A DNA stretch of 64,000 nt from Halomicrobium sp. LC1Hm (lineage in GTDB: Archaea; Halobacteriota; Halobacteria; Halobacteriales; Haloarculaceae), in the NCBI RefSeq assembly GCF_009617995.1, contig NZ_CP044129.1:2790001-2854000 (forward strand), read 5' to 3'. Positions 36,561-45,900 of the stretch are shown here, one piece after another. The notes beneath the pieces are model-generated. The model was not told where the DNA came from. It ran no database searches and saw nothing but the letters and a program-made list of their open reading frames with translations. How positions within the stretch are numbered: the stretch's first letter is position 1; the number at the start of each line of letters is the position of its first letter. The translations under genes and the position numbers were made by a program.

Positions 36561-37775
36561 TCACTCCCGCTGGAGGACCTCGACGCCGATCAGCGAGGCC
36601 CCGGTGAGCGCGCGGATGTACGCCCCGCCCGCGATCGAGACGTGCCCGAAGTCGTCCTCGCTCATGCCGTACATCTCGATCGCTCGGGAGGTGTCGCCGC
36701 CACCGACCACCGAGAAGCAGTCGGTCTCGGCGATCGCTTCCAGCACCGACACGGTCCCGACGGAGAAGCGCTCTTCCTCGAAGACACCCAGCGCACCCTT
36801 CACGAAGACGGCCTCCGAGTCCCGGACCACGTCGGCGTAGTGCTCGGCCGTGTCCGTGCCCACGTCCATGAACGAGACCGTCTTCTCGTCGATGTCGGCC
36901 ACGTCCATCTCGGTGCGGTCGCCGTCCTCGTCGGCGTAGGCCATGTCCGTCGCCAGCGTGATCTTCTCGCGGTTCTCTTCGAGGATCTGCTCGATCAGCT
37001 CGTGGTTGTCCTCCCACTGAGAGTCGTAGAGATCCAGGTCGGGATCGAGGTCGAAGCCCACGGGCGCGCCGTCGGCCCGCAGGAACAGTTCGCCAGCGAT
37101 CCCGCCCAGAAGGAAGTCGTCGACCGTGTCGCCGAGGTGGTCCATCACGTCGATCACGTCGGTCGCCTTCGTCCCGCCGACGGCCATCGTCACCTGCCCG
37201 TCGAACTCCTTCTGTGCGATGGCGGTGTTTGCCTCGTACTCGGTCTCCATGACGCGGCCGGCGTATGCCGGGAGCACGAGCGGGAAGCCCACCAGCGAGG
37301 CGTGCGAGCGGTGGGCCGCCGAGTAGGCGTCGTTGACGTAGGCGTCGAACGCCGGGGCGAGCGTCCGGACGAACTCCGTCTCGGCCTTGACCTCGGGGTC
37401 TTCCTCGGGCAGTTCCTCGTCACACATCCGGGTGTTCTCCAGCAGGAGCACGTCGCCGCCGTCGAGGTCGTCGATGGCGGCCAGCGCGTCCTCGCCGAAG
37501 GTGTCGGCGACGAAGTCCACGTCCCCGCCGATGTGTCCGCTCAGGATGTCGGCGTGCTGTTCGAGCGAGACGAACGTGTCCCGGCCGGGGCGACCCTGGT
37601 GGGCCATCAGCACAGTCTCGAAGCCACGGTCGGCGAGTTCCCGAACCGTCTTCGCGTGGCGTTCGAACCGGCGGTTGTCCTGCACCGCGCCGTCCTCGAC
37701 CGGCGAGTTCAGGTCGAGGCGGACGAGGACGCGCTGTCCGTCTGCGAGGTCGTCGAGCGTCTGGAACGCTGCCAT
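36561..37775 (-). CDS. pgk: Phosphoglycerate kinase
   Basis: Glycolytic enzyme of 404 residues. It shows RVLVRLDLNSPVEDG and DNRRFERHAKTVREL at the N terminus, MAHQGRPGRD, LLENTRMCDEE, NDAYSAAHRSHAS, and the nucleotide-binding C-terminal end VVGGGDTSRAIEMYG with ISIAGGA-type text (VSIAGGAYIRALTG). The length fits archaeal enzymes. Promoter sequences were not clear; a T-tract ending the preceding gene lies 26-31 bases before the ATG. Confidence 0.96.
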   Translation of the reverse strand: MAAFQTLDDLADGQRVLVRLDLNSPVEDGAVQDNRRFERHAKTVRELADRGFETVLMAHQGRPGRDTFVSLEQHADILSGHIGGDVDFVADTFGEDALAAIDDLDGGDVLLLENTRMCDEELPEEDPEVKAETEFVRTLAPAFDAYVNDAYSAAHRSHASLVGFPLVLPAYAGRVMETEYEANTAIAQKEFDGQVTMAVGGTKATDVIDVMDHLGDTVDDFLLGGIAGELFLRADGAPVGFDLDPDLDLYDSQWEDNHELIEQILEENREKITLATDMAYADEDGDRTEMDVADIDEKTVSFMDVGTDTAEHYADVVRDSEAVFVKGALGVFEEERFSVGTVSVLEAIAETDCFSVVGGGDTSRAIEMYGMSEDDFGHVSIAGGAYIRALTGASLIGVEVLQRE

Positions 37776-37800
37776 ACGCGAGGAGAGAGGCGTCCGGGAG

Positions 37801-37806
37801 AAAAAA
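37801..37806 (-). terminator. T-tract terminator between the zinc-finger membrane protein and pgk
   Basis: On the minus strand GGTTTTTTCTCC follows the stop of the upstream gene by 15 bases and precedes pgk. Six T residues match the usual haloarchaeal termination signal; it may also contribute to the pgk promoter. Confidence 0.45.
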
Positions 37807-37820
37807 CCGCCCGATCCCTA

Positions 37821-38651
37821 TTAGCGGGTGAGCTTCGCTTCGTGGTTCTCGTCGAGTTCGCGCAGTCGATCGCCACACGAGCCACACTCCGCGGCGATCA
37901 CCTCGTGGAGCCCACAGCAGGACTCGACGGTGTCTGCCGTCGTCGTGATCTGGCCGCCACACGCGGGACAGTCGTCCCCGAGCGTGCGCAGTTCCTCGCG
38001 GATGGTCCCGCGCTGTTCGATCGGCACGTCGGCCCAGCGGTCGGTCCACGCTGCCATCGCCGCGTCGGTCGCCACGTCTGCGAGCAGCGCGGCCTCGCTC
38101 GGCCACTTGCGAATCCGGTTGTCAATCTCGATGGCCGGGTAGTCGCGGTCCGTCGTCGCGACCGAGTCGGGAGCGGCGTCGAACAGGGTCGCCAGTGTCG
38201 CCGGTTCCCGCGGCGAGTCCCGGTTGGCGTCGACGTGCTCGTCTCGCAGCGCCGCAAAGTCCTCGGTGAAGCGGTCGCCGTCGTCGCGGGTGACGACGCC
38301 CTCGTCGACGAGGAACTGTTCGGGCTCGACGGCGTTCTCGCGGTGGTACTCGATTTTCTCGATTATCTCCCACTCCTCGTCGTCCGCCTCGTGGTCATCG
38401 AAGCGCGCACGGATCGACTCGGGGAGGTACCGCTTGGTCAGCGTCGGCGTCCCGGGGACGAGATAGCCACGCAGGTAGATCGACACCAGCGAGGCGACGA
38501 AGACCGCGACGCCGGCCGGCGGGACGACGACGCCGACGAGCGTGCTCACCACGGCAGCGATGACGACGTTGACGGCGGTACAGGGGACACAGCGGTTCTG
38601 ACCGGTGTACTCCGGTCGGCGAACGCGCTCCACCACAGAGAACTCTGTCAT
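37821..38651 (-). CDS. Membrane protein with C-terminal zinc ribbon
   Basis: A 276-residue haloarchaeal protein of unknown function. Near the N terminus CVPC precedes two adjacent hydrophobic helices (VNVVIAAVVSTLVGVVVP and GVAVFVASLVSIYLRGYL). A long acidic middle part follows. The C terminus holds three cysteine groups (CPACG, SCCGLHE, CGSCGDRL), probably binding one or two zinc ions. The start ATG at 38651 gives MTEFSVVERVRRPEYTGQ; the frame is open upstream but runs through a palindromic element and is not protein-like. A T-tract terminator follows. Confidence 0.75.
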   Translation of the reverse strand: MTEFSVVERVRRPEYTGQNRCVPCTAVNVVIAAVVSTLVGVVVPPAGVAVFVASLVSIYLRGYLVPGTPTLTKRYLPESIRARFDDHEADDEEWEIIEKIEYHRENAVEPEQFLVDEGVVTRDDGDRFTEDFAALRDEHVDANRDSPREPATLATLFDAAPDSVATTDRDYPAIEIDNRIRKWPSEAALLADVATDAAMAAWTDRWADVPIEQRGTIREELRTLGDDCPACGGQITTTADTVESCCGLHEVIAAECGSCGDRLRELDENHEAKLTR

Positions 38652-38705
38652 AGAGGGGGTTTGGTGGTCGGCCGTCAAAACTGGTCGGGCTCTCACTGCC
38701 GCGAT

Positions 38706-38866
38706 GTTCAGATAAGAGAAGGAAACTGGAGAGAACGCACCGAAAGCCCTCGCAGTGCTCGACCACTCCGGGACTCGCTGCGCTCCAGTAGGTGCTTGCG
38801 TCGTCCGGGACGGATCGAGCCGAGGGCGTTCGGTGTTTGCCAGAAGGAGCAACGGCGTATCTGAAC
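38706..38866. repeat. 161-base nested palindrome
   Basis: Outer arms GTTCAGATA (38706-38714) and TATCTGAAC (38858-38866) are perfectly complementary. Inner arms CACCGAAAGCCCTCG (38738-38752) and CGAGGGCGTTCGGTG (38821-38835) match at 14 of 15. A third pair, GCTCGA and TCGAGC (38757 and 38815), lies inside. The spacers between outer and inner arms are 23 and 22 bases, so the layout is symmetrical. It fills the gap between two divergent-strand neighbours and shares no sequence with the stop-codon palindromes. Confidence 0.75.
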
Positions 38867-38873
38867 ACTACCC

Positions 38874-39407
38874 TCACCGCACGAGTCGAACGACACACTC
38901 GTCGGCGAGAGGCCCACTCTCGTGTCCGTCGACGTTGACGTGTGCGCCGAGGGCGTACTCGCCGGGGTCGGCCGGCTCCCACTCGCGCTCTGTCACCCGG
39001 AACCGTCCGCTCCACTCGCCGGCAAACTGCTTGCGTTCGCCCCGGTCGAAGTGGAGTTTGCCGTCCTCGTCTGGCGGGTCGTACTGATCGACGTGAGAGG
39101 CTTCGGTGAGGCCGTCGACCGTCCAGGCCCACAGCACCGGCGACCGCGTCGTCAGCGTGATCGGGATCGGCAGCGCGTTTTTCATCGTCACGCGAAAGGG
39201 GATCGCAGTCCCGAGTTCGTACTCGGCCTGGGGCGTCTCGATCGACAGCGAGATCGCCCGGTGACGGATCGCCCTGGGGACGAGCCATCGGCTCACCAGG
39301 CTGCTGTTGACCGAGCGAGCCGACTGTGGTCGGTACTCGTCGTCATCGTCGTCCGGAGTAAAGGGGTCCACGTCGTCTGGCGGTCCCCCACCGAGCAGTC
39401 CGCGCAT
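38874..39407 (-). CDS. Conserved haloarchaeal protein with Ig-like domain
   Basis: A 177-residue protein. After an acidic N-terminal stretch (DDVDPFTPDDDDDEYRPQ), residues about 50-175 form a beta-sandwich-like domain: SLSIETPQAEYELGTAIPF, VTMKNALPIPITLTT, RGERKQFAGEWSGRFRVTE, EPADPGEYALGAHVNV. It recalls the intracellular proteinase inhibitor (BsuPI) type fold, but the similarity is weak and the function unknown. No signal peptide is visible, so it is probably cytoplasmic. Confidence 0.7.
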   Translation of the reverse strand: MRGLLGGGPPDDVDPFTPDDDDDEYRPQSARSVNSSLVSRWLVPRAIRHRAISLSIETPQAEYELGTAIPFRVTMKNALPIPITLTTRSPVLWAWTVDGLTEASHVDQYDPPDEDGKLHFDRGERKQFAGEWSGRFRVTEREWEPADPGEYALGAHVNVDGHESGPLADECVVRLVR

Positions 39408-39508
39408 CGACTGTACGGCGGGTCGGAACGAGCAAAAACCTTGGCGTCCCGGCCGCGTCCAGTCGTCCCGACCGCGACGGTGCGATCACCGCGCGAGCAG
39501 GCGCGAGG

Positions 39509-40852
39509 TCAGTCGCCCGCGAGCTCGCCGTCACGGAGGACGGCCGGTGGATCGGGATAGTCGTCCTCGTACAGCAGACAGGCGATCTGCTGGCCCTCGC
39601 CGGTGTGAGTCAACGGCGGGTCCCGTCGTTCACAGGGCGACTCGAAGGCTTCCGTCGCACGGCTGCGCGCGCCATCCAGATCAGCCTGGGCCAGGTCGTC
39701 GACCATGTCAGACAGCACCGACTCGACCTGGGGGTCCCCGACCTGCTCGGGGAGCCCGAACTCCTCGCGGACGAGCTGGTCCAGTTCGTCCCGGCCGGCA
39801 TCGTGCGGATCGGTGTCTTCGTCGGCCGGAATCGCCGTCAGAGACTCCAGGGAGTCGGTCTCGGAGAGTCTGATCTTCAGGTCCATGACGGCACGCCACA
39901 CGGACTGGTCGAGATCGTACTCGTCGGGCTGGATCACCCGCGGACACCGCGTGTGGAACCGACAGCCGCTTGGCGGGTCGATCGGCGACGGGACGTTGCC
40001 CGACAGCAGCGTCTGGTCTGCCTCCCAGAGGGGGTCGGGCTCGGGGATCGCCGACAGCAGCGCTTCCGTGTAGGGGTGGTGTGGCGGGTTGAACACCGAC
40101 TCGGTCGGCCCGACCTCGGCGACCTCCCCGAGGTACATCACCGCGATCCGATCCGAGATGTGCTCGACGACGCTGAGGTCGTGGGCGATGAAGACGTAGG
40201 AGAGTCCGAACTCCTCTTGGAGGTCTTCGAGCAGGTTCAGAATCTGGGCCTGGACGGACACGTCCAGTGCCGAGACGGGCTCGTCGCAGATGATGACCTC
40301 CGGATCGACCGCCAGTGCTCGCGCGATGCCGATACGCTGGCGCTGGCCCCCGGAGAACTCGTGGGGGTAACGGTTGGCGTGGCTGGGGTTGAGCCCGACC
40401 GTCTCGAGGAGTTCGTAGATCCGCTCCATGCGAGCGTCGCCGCTGGCGATGTCGTGGATGTCCAGTGGCTCGCCGATGATGTCGCCGACGGTCAGGCGCG
40501 GGTTCAGGCTCGAAAACGGGTCCTGGAAAATGTACTGGAGGTCGGTGCGCAGCGATCGCAGCTTGGAGTTCGAGACCTCGGTGAGGTCGATCTCCTGTTC
40601 GCCGTCGTGGTAGTACACCGACCCCTCGGTGGGTTCGACGAGCTGGAGCATCGAGCGGCCGAGCGTCGTCTTCCCGCAGCCACTCTCACCGACGACACCC
40701 AGCGTCTCGCCGGCTTCGAGTTCGAGATCGACGCCGTCGACGGCTCTGACCAGCTGTGGCTCGCCGAGCAGTCGGTCGACGAAGCCCTCGTCGCTCTCGT
40801 AGTACTTCGTGAGCCCCTCGGTTCGGAGGATCGTTCTACTCACGCTGATCAC
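39509..40852 (-). CDS. oppF: Di/oligopeptide ABC transporter ATPase (DppF/OppF)
   Basis: Second ATPase of a peptide importer, 447 residues. Walker A is [10 protein letters not shown], signature [16 protein letters not shown], Walker [13 protein letters not shown], switch [10 protein letters not shown]. The C-terminal peptide-transporter domain begins GCRFHTRC but is split: about 95 acidic residues (from roughly 312 to 410) separate it from the remaining cysteines in [10 protein letters not shown] and IACLLY. OppD has the same four cysteines without this insertion. The start may be GTG 40852 or GTG 40843; both overlap the end of oppD. It is last in the oppABCDF operon. Confidence 0.92.
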   Translation of the reverse strand: MISVSRTILRTEGLTKYYESDEGFVDRLLGEPQLVRAVDGVDLELEAGETLGVVGESGCGKTTLGRSMLQLVEPTEGSVYYHDGEQEIDLTEVSNSKLRSLRTDLQYIFQDPFSSLNPRLTVGDIIGEPLDIHDIASGDARMERIYELLETVGLNPSHANRYPHEFSGGQRQRIGIARALAVDPEVIICDEPVSALDVSVQAQILNLLEDLQEEFGLSYVFIAHDLSVVEHISDRIAVMYLGEVAEVGPTESVFNPPHHPYTEALLSAIPEPDPLWEADQTLLSGNVPSPIDPPSGCRFHTRCPRVIQPDEYDLDQSVWRAVMDLKIRLSETDSLESLTAIPADEDTDPHDAGRDELDQLVREEFGLPEQVGDPQVESVLSDMVDDLAQADLDGARSRATEAFESPCERRDPPLTHTGEGQQIACLLYEDDYPDPPAVLRDGELAGD

Positions 40853-41903
40853 CCGGTGTGATCTGTGGCTCCTCGCCGTCGACTTCGACGGTGTAGTCCA
40901 GCCCGCCGGTCAGATCGCCCGTGTACTCCAGGCAGGCAGCGGCGTGTTCGTCCGGGTCGCCGCTGGCCTCGTGACCGGTCTCGGGATCGACCAGCACCGG
41001 GTCCTTGCGGGTGCAGGCCTCCTCCGCGTACGGACAGCGGGGGTGGAAGCTACAGCCCGTGGGAACGTCGACGAGGTCCGGCATCGTGCCGGGGATCGTC
41101 TGGAGGCGCTCTCGGGTGTCCCCGATCCGGGGAATCGAGCTCATCAGCCCGACCGAGTAGGGGTGTTTCGGGTCGTAGTACAGCTCCTCGACCGGTGCCT
41201 TCTCGACGGGGCGACCGCCGTACATCACCATCACGCGATCGCACACCTGTGCGATCACGCCGAGGTCGTGCGTGATCAGCTGGATCGACGTGTCGAACTC
41301 GTCGGCGAGGTCCTCGAGCTGGTCGAGGATCTTCGCCTCGATGGTCACGTCCAGGGCGGTCGTGGGCTCGTCGGCGATCAACAGGTCGGGATCGCAGGAC
41401 AGCGCCATCGCGATCACCGCTCGCTGCTGCATCCCGCCGGAGAACTCGTGGGGATAGTCCGAGTAGCGCGCTTCCGCCTCGGGAATCCCGACCTCGTCCA
41501 GGAGGCGGATCGTCCGCTCCTTTGCCTCCCGCTCGCCGTAGTCGAGGTGGTGTCTGATCACCTCGGAGATCTGTTCGCCGACGGTGTAGACGGGGTTGAG
41601 CGCGGTCTGGGCGTCCTGGAAGATCATGGCGATCTCGTTGCCACGGATCGACCGGACGCGCTCTTCGCTCATCTCCAGGAGGTCCTCGCCTTTGAACAGG
41701 ATCTCGCCGCTCTCGATCTGGCCGGGGTCCTCGATCAGGCGCATCAGCGACATGGCGGTGACGCTCTTGCCGGCACCGCTCTCGCCGACGACGCCGAACT
41801 TCTCGCCGCGTTCGATCGTGTACGAGAGGTCGTCGACGGCCCTGACGACCCCCTCTTCCGTGTAGAAGTTCACGGTGAGGTCGTTGATCTCGACGAGGGC
41901 CAT
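40836..41903 (-). CDS. oppD: Di/oligopeptide ABC transporter ATPase (DppD/OppD)
   Basis: First ATPase of the importer, 355 residues. Walker [11 protein letters not shown], signature [16 protein letters not shown], Walker [13 protein letters not shown], switch [10 protein letters not shown]. The C-terminal domain [20 protein letters not shown] ... AACLEY has the four-cysteine pattern that binds an iron-sulfur cluster in some peptide transporters of this type. It overlaps oppC by one base (TGATG). Confidence 0.94.
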   Translation of the reverse strand: MALVEINDLTVNFYTEEGVVRAVDDLSYTIERGEKFGVVGESGAGKSVTAMSLMRLIEDPGQIESGEILFKGEDLLEMSEERVRSIRGNEIAMIFQDAQTALNPVYTVGEQISEVIRHHLDYGEREAKERTIRLLDEVGIPEAEARYSDYPHEFSGGMQQRAVIAMALSCDPDLLIADEPTTALDVTIEAKILDQLEDLADEFDTSIQLITHDLGVIAQVCDRVMVMYGGRPVEKAPVEELYYDPKHPYSVGLMSSIPRIGDTRERLQTIPGTMPDLVDVPTGCSFHPRCPYAEEACTRKDPVLVDPETGHEASGDPDEHAAACLEYTGDLTGGLDYTVEVDGEEPQITPGDQRE

Positions 41904-42946
41904 CAGTTACCACCTCCCTGTTCGACGTCGACGTTGCTCTGGGCGTCCAGCGCGTCGTTGACGCCGTCACCGATCATGTTCATGGCCATCACGAAGATGA
42001 AGATTGCTCCACCGGGGAAGACCGTCGCCCACCACGGGATCGAACCGCCCGGCCCCTGGATGAGCGTCTCGCGGGTCGCGTCGAGCATCGTCCCCCACTC
42101 GGGGGTGCCCGGCGGGAAGCCGAGACCGAGGAAGCCAAGCGCCGCCACGCCGATGACGACGGTCCCGATCGACAGCGACGCCTGGACAATCAGGGGCGCG
42201 ATGGCGTTGGGAACGATGTGTCTGAAGATCACCGACCGGTCACGGGCACCGAGCGCCTGTGCGGCCGTGACGTACTGGTTTTGTTTGACCGAGAGGATCT
42301 CACCGCGTATCAGTCGTGCGTAGCCGGCCCAGCCGGGGAAGGCGAAGGCCGCGACCAGTTGCCAGTAGCCACCACCCAGGATGGCGATGATCACCAGCGC
42401 CAACACGAGCGCCGGGAAGGCAAAGACCGTGTCGACGATCCGCATCATGACCTCGTCGACCCAGCCGCCGTAGTAGCCCGCGACGGCACCGTAGACGAGC
42501 CCGAAACCGGCGGTGATAAAGACCACGACGAAGCCGATCGAGATGCTCGCACGACCGCCGACCATCACACGGGAGAACAGGTCTCGACCCGAGGCGTCGG
42601 TCCCCATCGGGTGAGCCAGCGACGGCGGGTCGTACGCCTCGACGTTCGAACCGGGTTCGAGGAAGAGACTCTTCTGCGGGTCGAAGGGTGCGAGCGAGAT
42701 CGGCTGGACGGTGATGCCGGCGATATCGACCGGCCGCGCGAACGTCGTCAACACCACCATGATCGCGACGACCGAGAGGCCGATCATCGCCGTCCGGTTG
42801 CTCTTGAACTGCCGCCAGGCGCGGTGCCAGCGGCCTTCCGTTCCGCCACCCGTTCCACCTGCTGTCCAGTCGGACAGTGGCTCCCGTTCGGTCACCTGTT
42901 CCGTGTCGAAACCGCTGATCTGTATCCGTCCTCGTTGCGTAGACAT
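41903..42946 (-). CDS. oppC: Di/oligopeptide ABC transporter permease (DppC/OppC)
   Basis: Inner-membrane permease of 347 residues with an extended N-terminal cytoplasmic part (about 50 residues) as in OppC proteins. About six helices follow, with HPMGTDASGRDLFSRVMVGG and the EAA loop TAAQALGARDRSVIFRHIVPN near residue 235, which docks on the ATPases. It is separated from oppB by two bases. Confidence 0.94.
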   Translation of the reverse strand: MSTQRGRIQISGFDTEQVTEREPLSDWTAGGTGGGTEGRWHRAWRQFKSNRTAMIGLSVVAIMVVLTTFARPVDIAGITVQPISLAPFDPQKSLFLEPGSNVEAYDPPSLAHPMGTDASGRDLFSRVMVGGRASISIGFVVVFITAGFGLVYGAVAGYYGGWVDEVMMRIVDTVFAFPALVLALVIIAILGGGYWQLVAAFAFPGWAGYARLIRGEILSVKQNQYVTAAQALGARDRSVIFRHIVPNAIAPLIVQASLSIGTVVIGVAALGFLGLGFPPGTPEWGTMLDATRETLIQGPGGSIPWWATVFPGGAIFIFVMAMNMIGDGVNDALDAQSNVDVEQGGGN

Positions 42947-42948
42947 AG

Positions 42949-43905
42949 TTAGTCGTATCTGATCCGTGGGTCCAGCATCGCGTAGACGATGTCTGCGAGT
43001 AGGTTCGCGAGCACGAGTGCGACGCCGGTAAACAGCGTGATCGCCAGGATGAGATTGACCTCGCGGGAGGTGATCGCCTGGACGAACTCCTGACCCAGTC
43101 CGGGCCAGCTGAAGACGACCTCGACGACGACCGAGCCAGCGACGATGTTGGCGGTCAGGAACGCCGCGACCGTCGTCACCGAGATCAGAGAGTTACGCAG
43201 AACGTGCTTGAGGATCACCGTTCGCTCGGGGAGTCCCTTCGCGCGCGCAGCAGTGACGTACTCTTTGTTGAGCTCCTCGGCCATCGACGAGCGCATGATC
43301 CGCATCAGCGTCGAGGCAGAGGCGGTCCCGATCGTGAGGCCAGGCATCACGAGGAACCACAGCGTGTCCAGACTCAACAGTCCGTTCCGCGGGGGCAAGA
43401 CCGGCCAGATGTTGAACACCAGCGCACCGAACAGGATCAGCATCAGGCCGAGCCAGAAGTTCGGGATCGAGATGCCCGAGAGGGCGATGAAGCGACTCAC
43501 GTGGTCGCCCAGCTCGTCCTTGTTGACGGCCGCGTAGATCCCCGTCGGGATCGCGATGACCAGTGCGAACACCCATCCGAACAGCCCGAGCACGATCGTT
43601 TCGGGCAGTCGGCTCATGATGACGTCGTTGACGCTGACACCAGAGCGGGTGATGACCGGACCGAGATCGCCCTGTAACACGTTCCCGATCCAGCGCAGAT
43701 ACTGCTCCCAGACCGGGAGGTTGTATCCGTATCGTTCGCGCAACGCCGCCTCTTCGGCCGGACCGACATCCGGGTTGAACGACACCAGTACGTCGATCGG
43801 GTCGCCCGGCGTGAGATGCACCATGCCGAACGTGACGATCGAGACACCGAACAGTATCGGGATCGTCAGCAGTACTCGTTTGACGATGAAACGTCGAAGG
43901 CCCAT
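42949..43905 (-). CDS. oppB: Di/oligopeptide ABC transporter permease (DppB/OppB)
   Basis: Inner-membrane permease of 318 residues with six helices. It begins MGLRRFIVKRVLLTIPILFGVS and has VHLTPGDPIDVL, the EAA loop TAARAKGLPERTVILKHVLRN near residue 220, and the ending DIVYAMLDPRIRYD, all standard for OppB/DppB. It is 12 bases downstream of the binding-protein gene. Confidence 0.95.
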   Translation of the reverse strand: MGLRRFIVKRVLLTIPILFGVSIVTFGMVHLTPGDPIDVLVSFNPDVGPAEEAALRERYGYNLPVWEQYLRWIGNVLQGDLGPVITRSGVSVNDVIMSRLPETIVLGLFGWVFALVIAIPTGIYAAVNKDELGDHVSRFIALSGISIPNFWLGLMLILFGALVFNIWPVLPPRNGLLSLDTLWFLVMPGLTIGTASASTLMRIMRSSMAEELNKEYVTAARAKGLPERTVILKHVLRNSLISVTTVAAFLTANIVAGSVVVEVVFSWPGLGQEFVQAITSREVNLILAITLFTGVALVLANLLADIVYAMLDPRIRYD

Positions 43906-43917
43906 ACGTTGTCCTCG

Positions 43918-45900
43918 TTATCTGCTGAGGTACGTAATCTGTTCGTCCTGTGGGGCGAACAGTCCGTATCCGATGACGTCCTGCGTGCTCGGATACGTGT
44001 TGAACCCGTTGACGACGGTGTCGTCGACGACACCGACGAGCGTGCTGTGCGTACCGTAGGAGTTGGCGCTGAGTTCGAGGACGCGTTCCCAGACTTTGTT
44101 GTACCGTTCCTGTCTGAGCTCGGGGTCCTGGGCCACGTCGACGCCGTATCGGGCGTCCCGAAGCAGCTGGCTCAGGTCGTCGTCGTCGATGTTCTGGAAG
44201 TTACAACACTGGGCGAAGTTGTCCTGGGAGTGGACGGACTTCGCGTAGCCGTGTGGGTTGAACCCGCCCGAGAGTCCGATGAAGGCGAACTTGCCGTCGT
44301 CGTAGTACTCCTCGCTCAGGAGCTGTCCGATGAAGTCGAGGAACTCGTAGGTCTCCAGCGAGGCCTCGAAGTACTCCGACCGGTTGAGCGACTCCTGGAT
44401 CAGCTCGACGGTACGGACGCGGTCGTCGTTGTCGGAGTTGGTCTCCAGTTGGATCTCGATCGGGGTCTCCCAGCCGTTGTCGTCGATTGCTTCTTCGATG
44501 AGCTCCGTCGCGCGTTCGCGGTCGAGTTCGTTGTACTCGCGGCCGTCTTCGACGAGTTGCTCGTAGTCGTCGGTCCCGGTCCCGGCAGCGACGGGCGGCA
44601 GCGGCGTCCAGGCCGGATTTTCCCACCCGGAGAAGATGTTCTGGGCGATCGCCTCACGCGGGATGAGGTGGTTGATCGCCTGTCGGATCCGCTTGTCGGT
44701 GAAGGGTTCGACCGTGACGGGGTGCTGGAGGAACGTGTAACCGGCACCGTCGGTCGGGGCCGTCCGGAAGTCTTCGGAGTTCTGGTAGTCGTTGAGCGTA
44801 CTCGCGGTCAGCCCGTAGCTCATGTCGATCTCGCCTTCCTGGAGGGCAGCGGAACGGGAGGCGTCCTCCGAGACGAACGCTATGTCGACCTCGTCGACGA
44901 CCGGGCCGTTCGGGAACTCCGAGGGACCCTCGAACCAGTCTTTCATCTCGGTGTCGAACCAGTAGTCGTCGAAGGCGGTGAACACGACGTACTCGCCTGC
45001 CTGGAACTCGTCGAGTTCGAACATCCCGGTCCCCATCGGGGTGTTGCCCTGTCGGGGGTCCATCTCCTCGGGCGGGAGCGTTGCCGACTCGGAGGGATAG
45101 ATTGGTGCCTGGCCGAGTTCCAGCACCGCGGCCGCGTCGGGTTCCTGCACGTAGAGGTGGACGGTGTAATCGCCGTCGGCCTGGATGTCCAGCATCGAGT
45201 CGTAGTACTGGCCCGACAGCGTCGAGTTTCGAATCCGCTCGTAGGACTCGACGACGTTGTCGGCGGTCATCTCGTTGCCGTTGTGGAACGTGACACCCTC
45301 GTGGAGGTCGAACCGGAAGTGCATCCCGTAGGTGCCGTCGGCAACGGCGTCGCCCGCTTCTTCGACGGTCAGGACGCGGGCGTCGTCGCCGGAGGCGGGA
45401 TCGTTGTCCGGGTGTTCGAGGACGATCTGTGCGTCCGTGTCGAGAACCATCGCGCCGTCTTCGGTCTCGGTGTAGGGGACGGTGGTCATGTAGTCGGCGT
45501 AGTCGGCCGGCGACGCCTCCTGTACGTCGACCTGTTCGTAGGACTCGGCGAGCCACGGATAGATGTCCCCGCTCGCGCTGGTCGTCACCATCCCCTCGAA
45601 GATGAGGTTGTGGAGGATCGAAGCCGTAGCGGAGCTACTGTACGCGAAGTCGAACGTGTCCGGGCCGCTCCCGATCGCGGCTCTGAACGTCCCACCTTCT
45701 TCGATCTCCGATGGATCGACCGTGACACGGTCCTGAACAGGGTCGAGGCCGCTGTCTCCACCGTCGCCGCCGTCACCACCGTCGCCACCGAGCTGATCCG
45801 AACAGCCCGAAAGTGACATTGCAGTGAGGGCAGCTGCGCTCTGGAGGACCTTACGACGCGAAAACCCGGGCAAATTATCGTCCAAATTTAATTTCGACAT
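43918..45900 (-). CDS. oppA: Peptide ABC transporter substrate-binding lipoprotein
   Basis: Extracellular binding protein of 660 residues (SBP family 5). The N terminus SRRKVLQSAAALTAMSLSGC is a twin-arginine signal with a lipobox; a glycine/aspartate linker (GGDGGDGGDGG) follows. The core starts GGTFRAAIGSGPDTFDFAYSS, with DLHEGVTFHNGNEMTADNVVESYERI, the family hallmark for peptide-binding proteins. It is longer than bacterial OppA (about 540), as often seen in haloarchaea. It is the first gene of the operon, behind a TATA element at 45989-45999 and a leader of roughly 65 bases. Confidence 0.94.
   Translation of the reverse strand: MSKLNLDDNLPGFSRRKVLQSAAALTAMSLSGCSDQLGGDGGDGGDGGDSGLDPVQDRVTVDPSEIEEGGTFRAAIGSGPDTFDFAYSSSATASILHNLIFEGMVTTSASGDIYPWLAESYEQVDVQEASPADYADYMTTVPYTETEDGAMVLDTDAQIVLEHPDNDPASGDDARVLTVEEAGDAVADGTYGMHFRFDLHEGVTFHNGNEMTADNVVESYERIRNSTLSGQYYDSMLDIQADGDYTVHLYVQEPDAAAVLELGQAPIYPSESATLPPEEMDPRQGNTPMGTGMFELDEFQAGEYVVFTAFDDYWFDTEMKDWFEGPSEFPNGPVVDEVDIAFVSEDASRSAALQEGEIDMSYGLTASTLNDYQNSEDFRTAPTDGAGYTFLQHPVTVEPFTDKRIRQAINHLIPREAIAQNIFSGWENPAWTPLPPVAAGTGTDDYEQLVEDGREYNELDRERATELIEEAIDDNGWETPIEIQLETNSDNDDRVRTVELIQESLNRSEYFEASLETYEFLDFIGQLLSEEYYDDGKFAFIGLSGGFNPHGYAKSVHSQDNFAQCCNFQNIDDDDLSQLLRDARYGVDVAQDPELRQERYNKVWERVLELSANSYGTHSTLVGVVDDTVVNGFNTYPSTQDVIGYGLFAPQDEQITYLSR

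Noticed and set aside
43816-45816. Open frame of 666 codons opposite oppA
   Set aside because: Antisense shadow; the oppA protein has a clear signal and family motifs.
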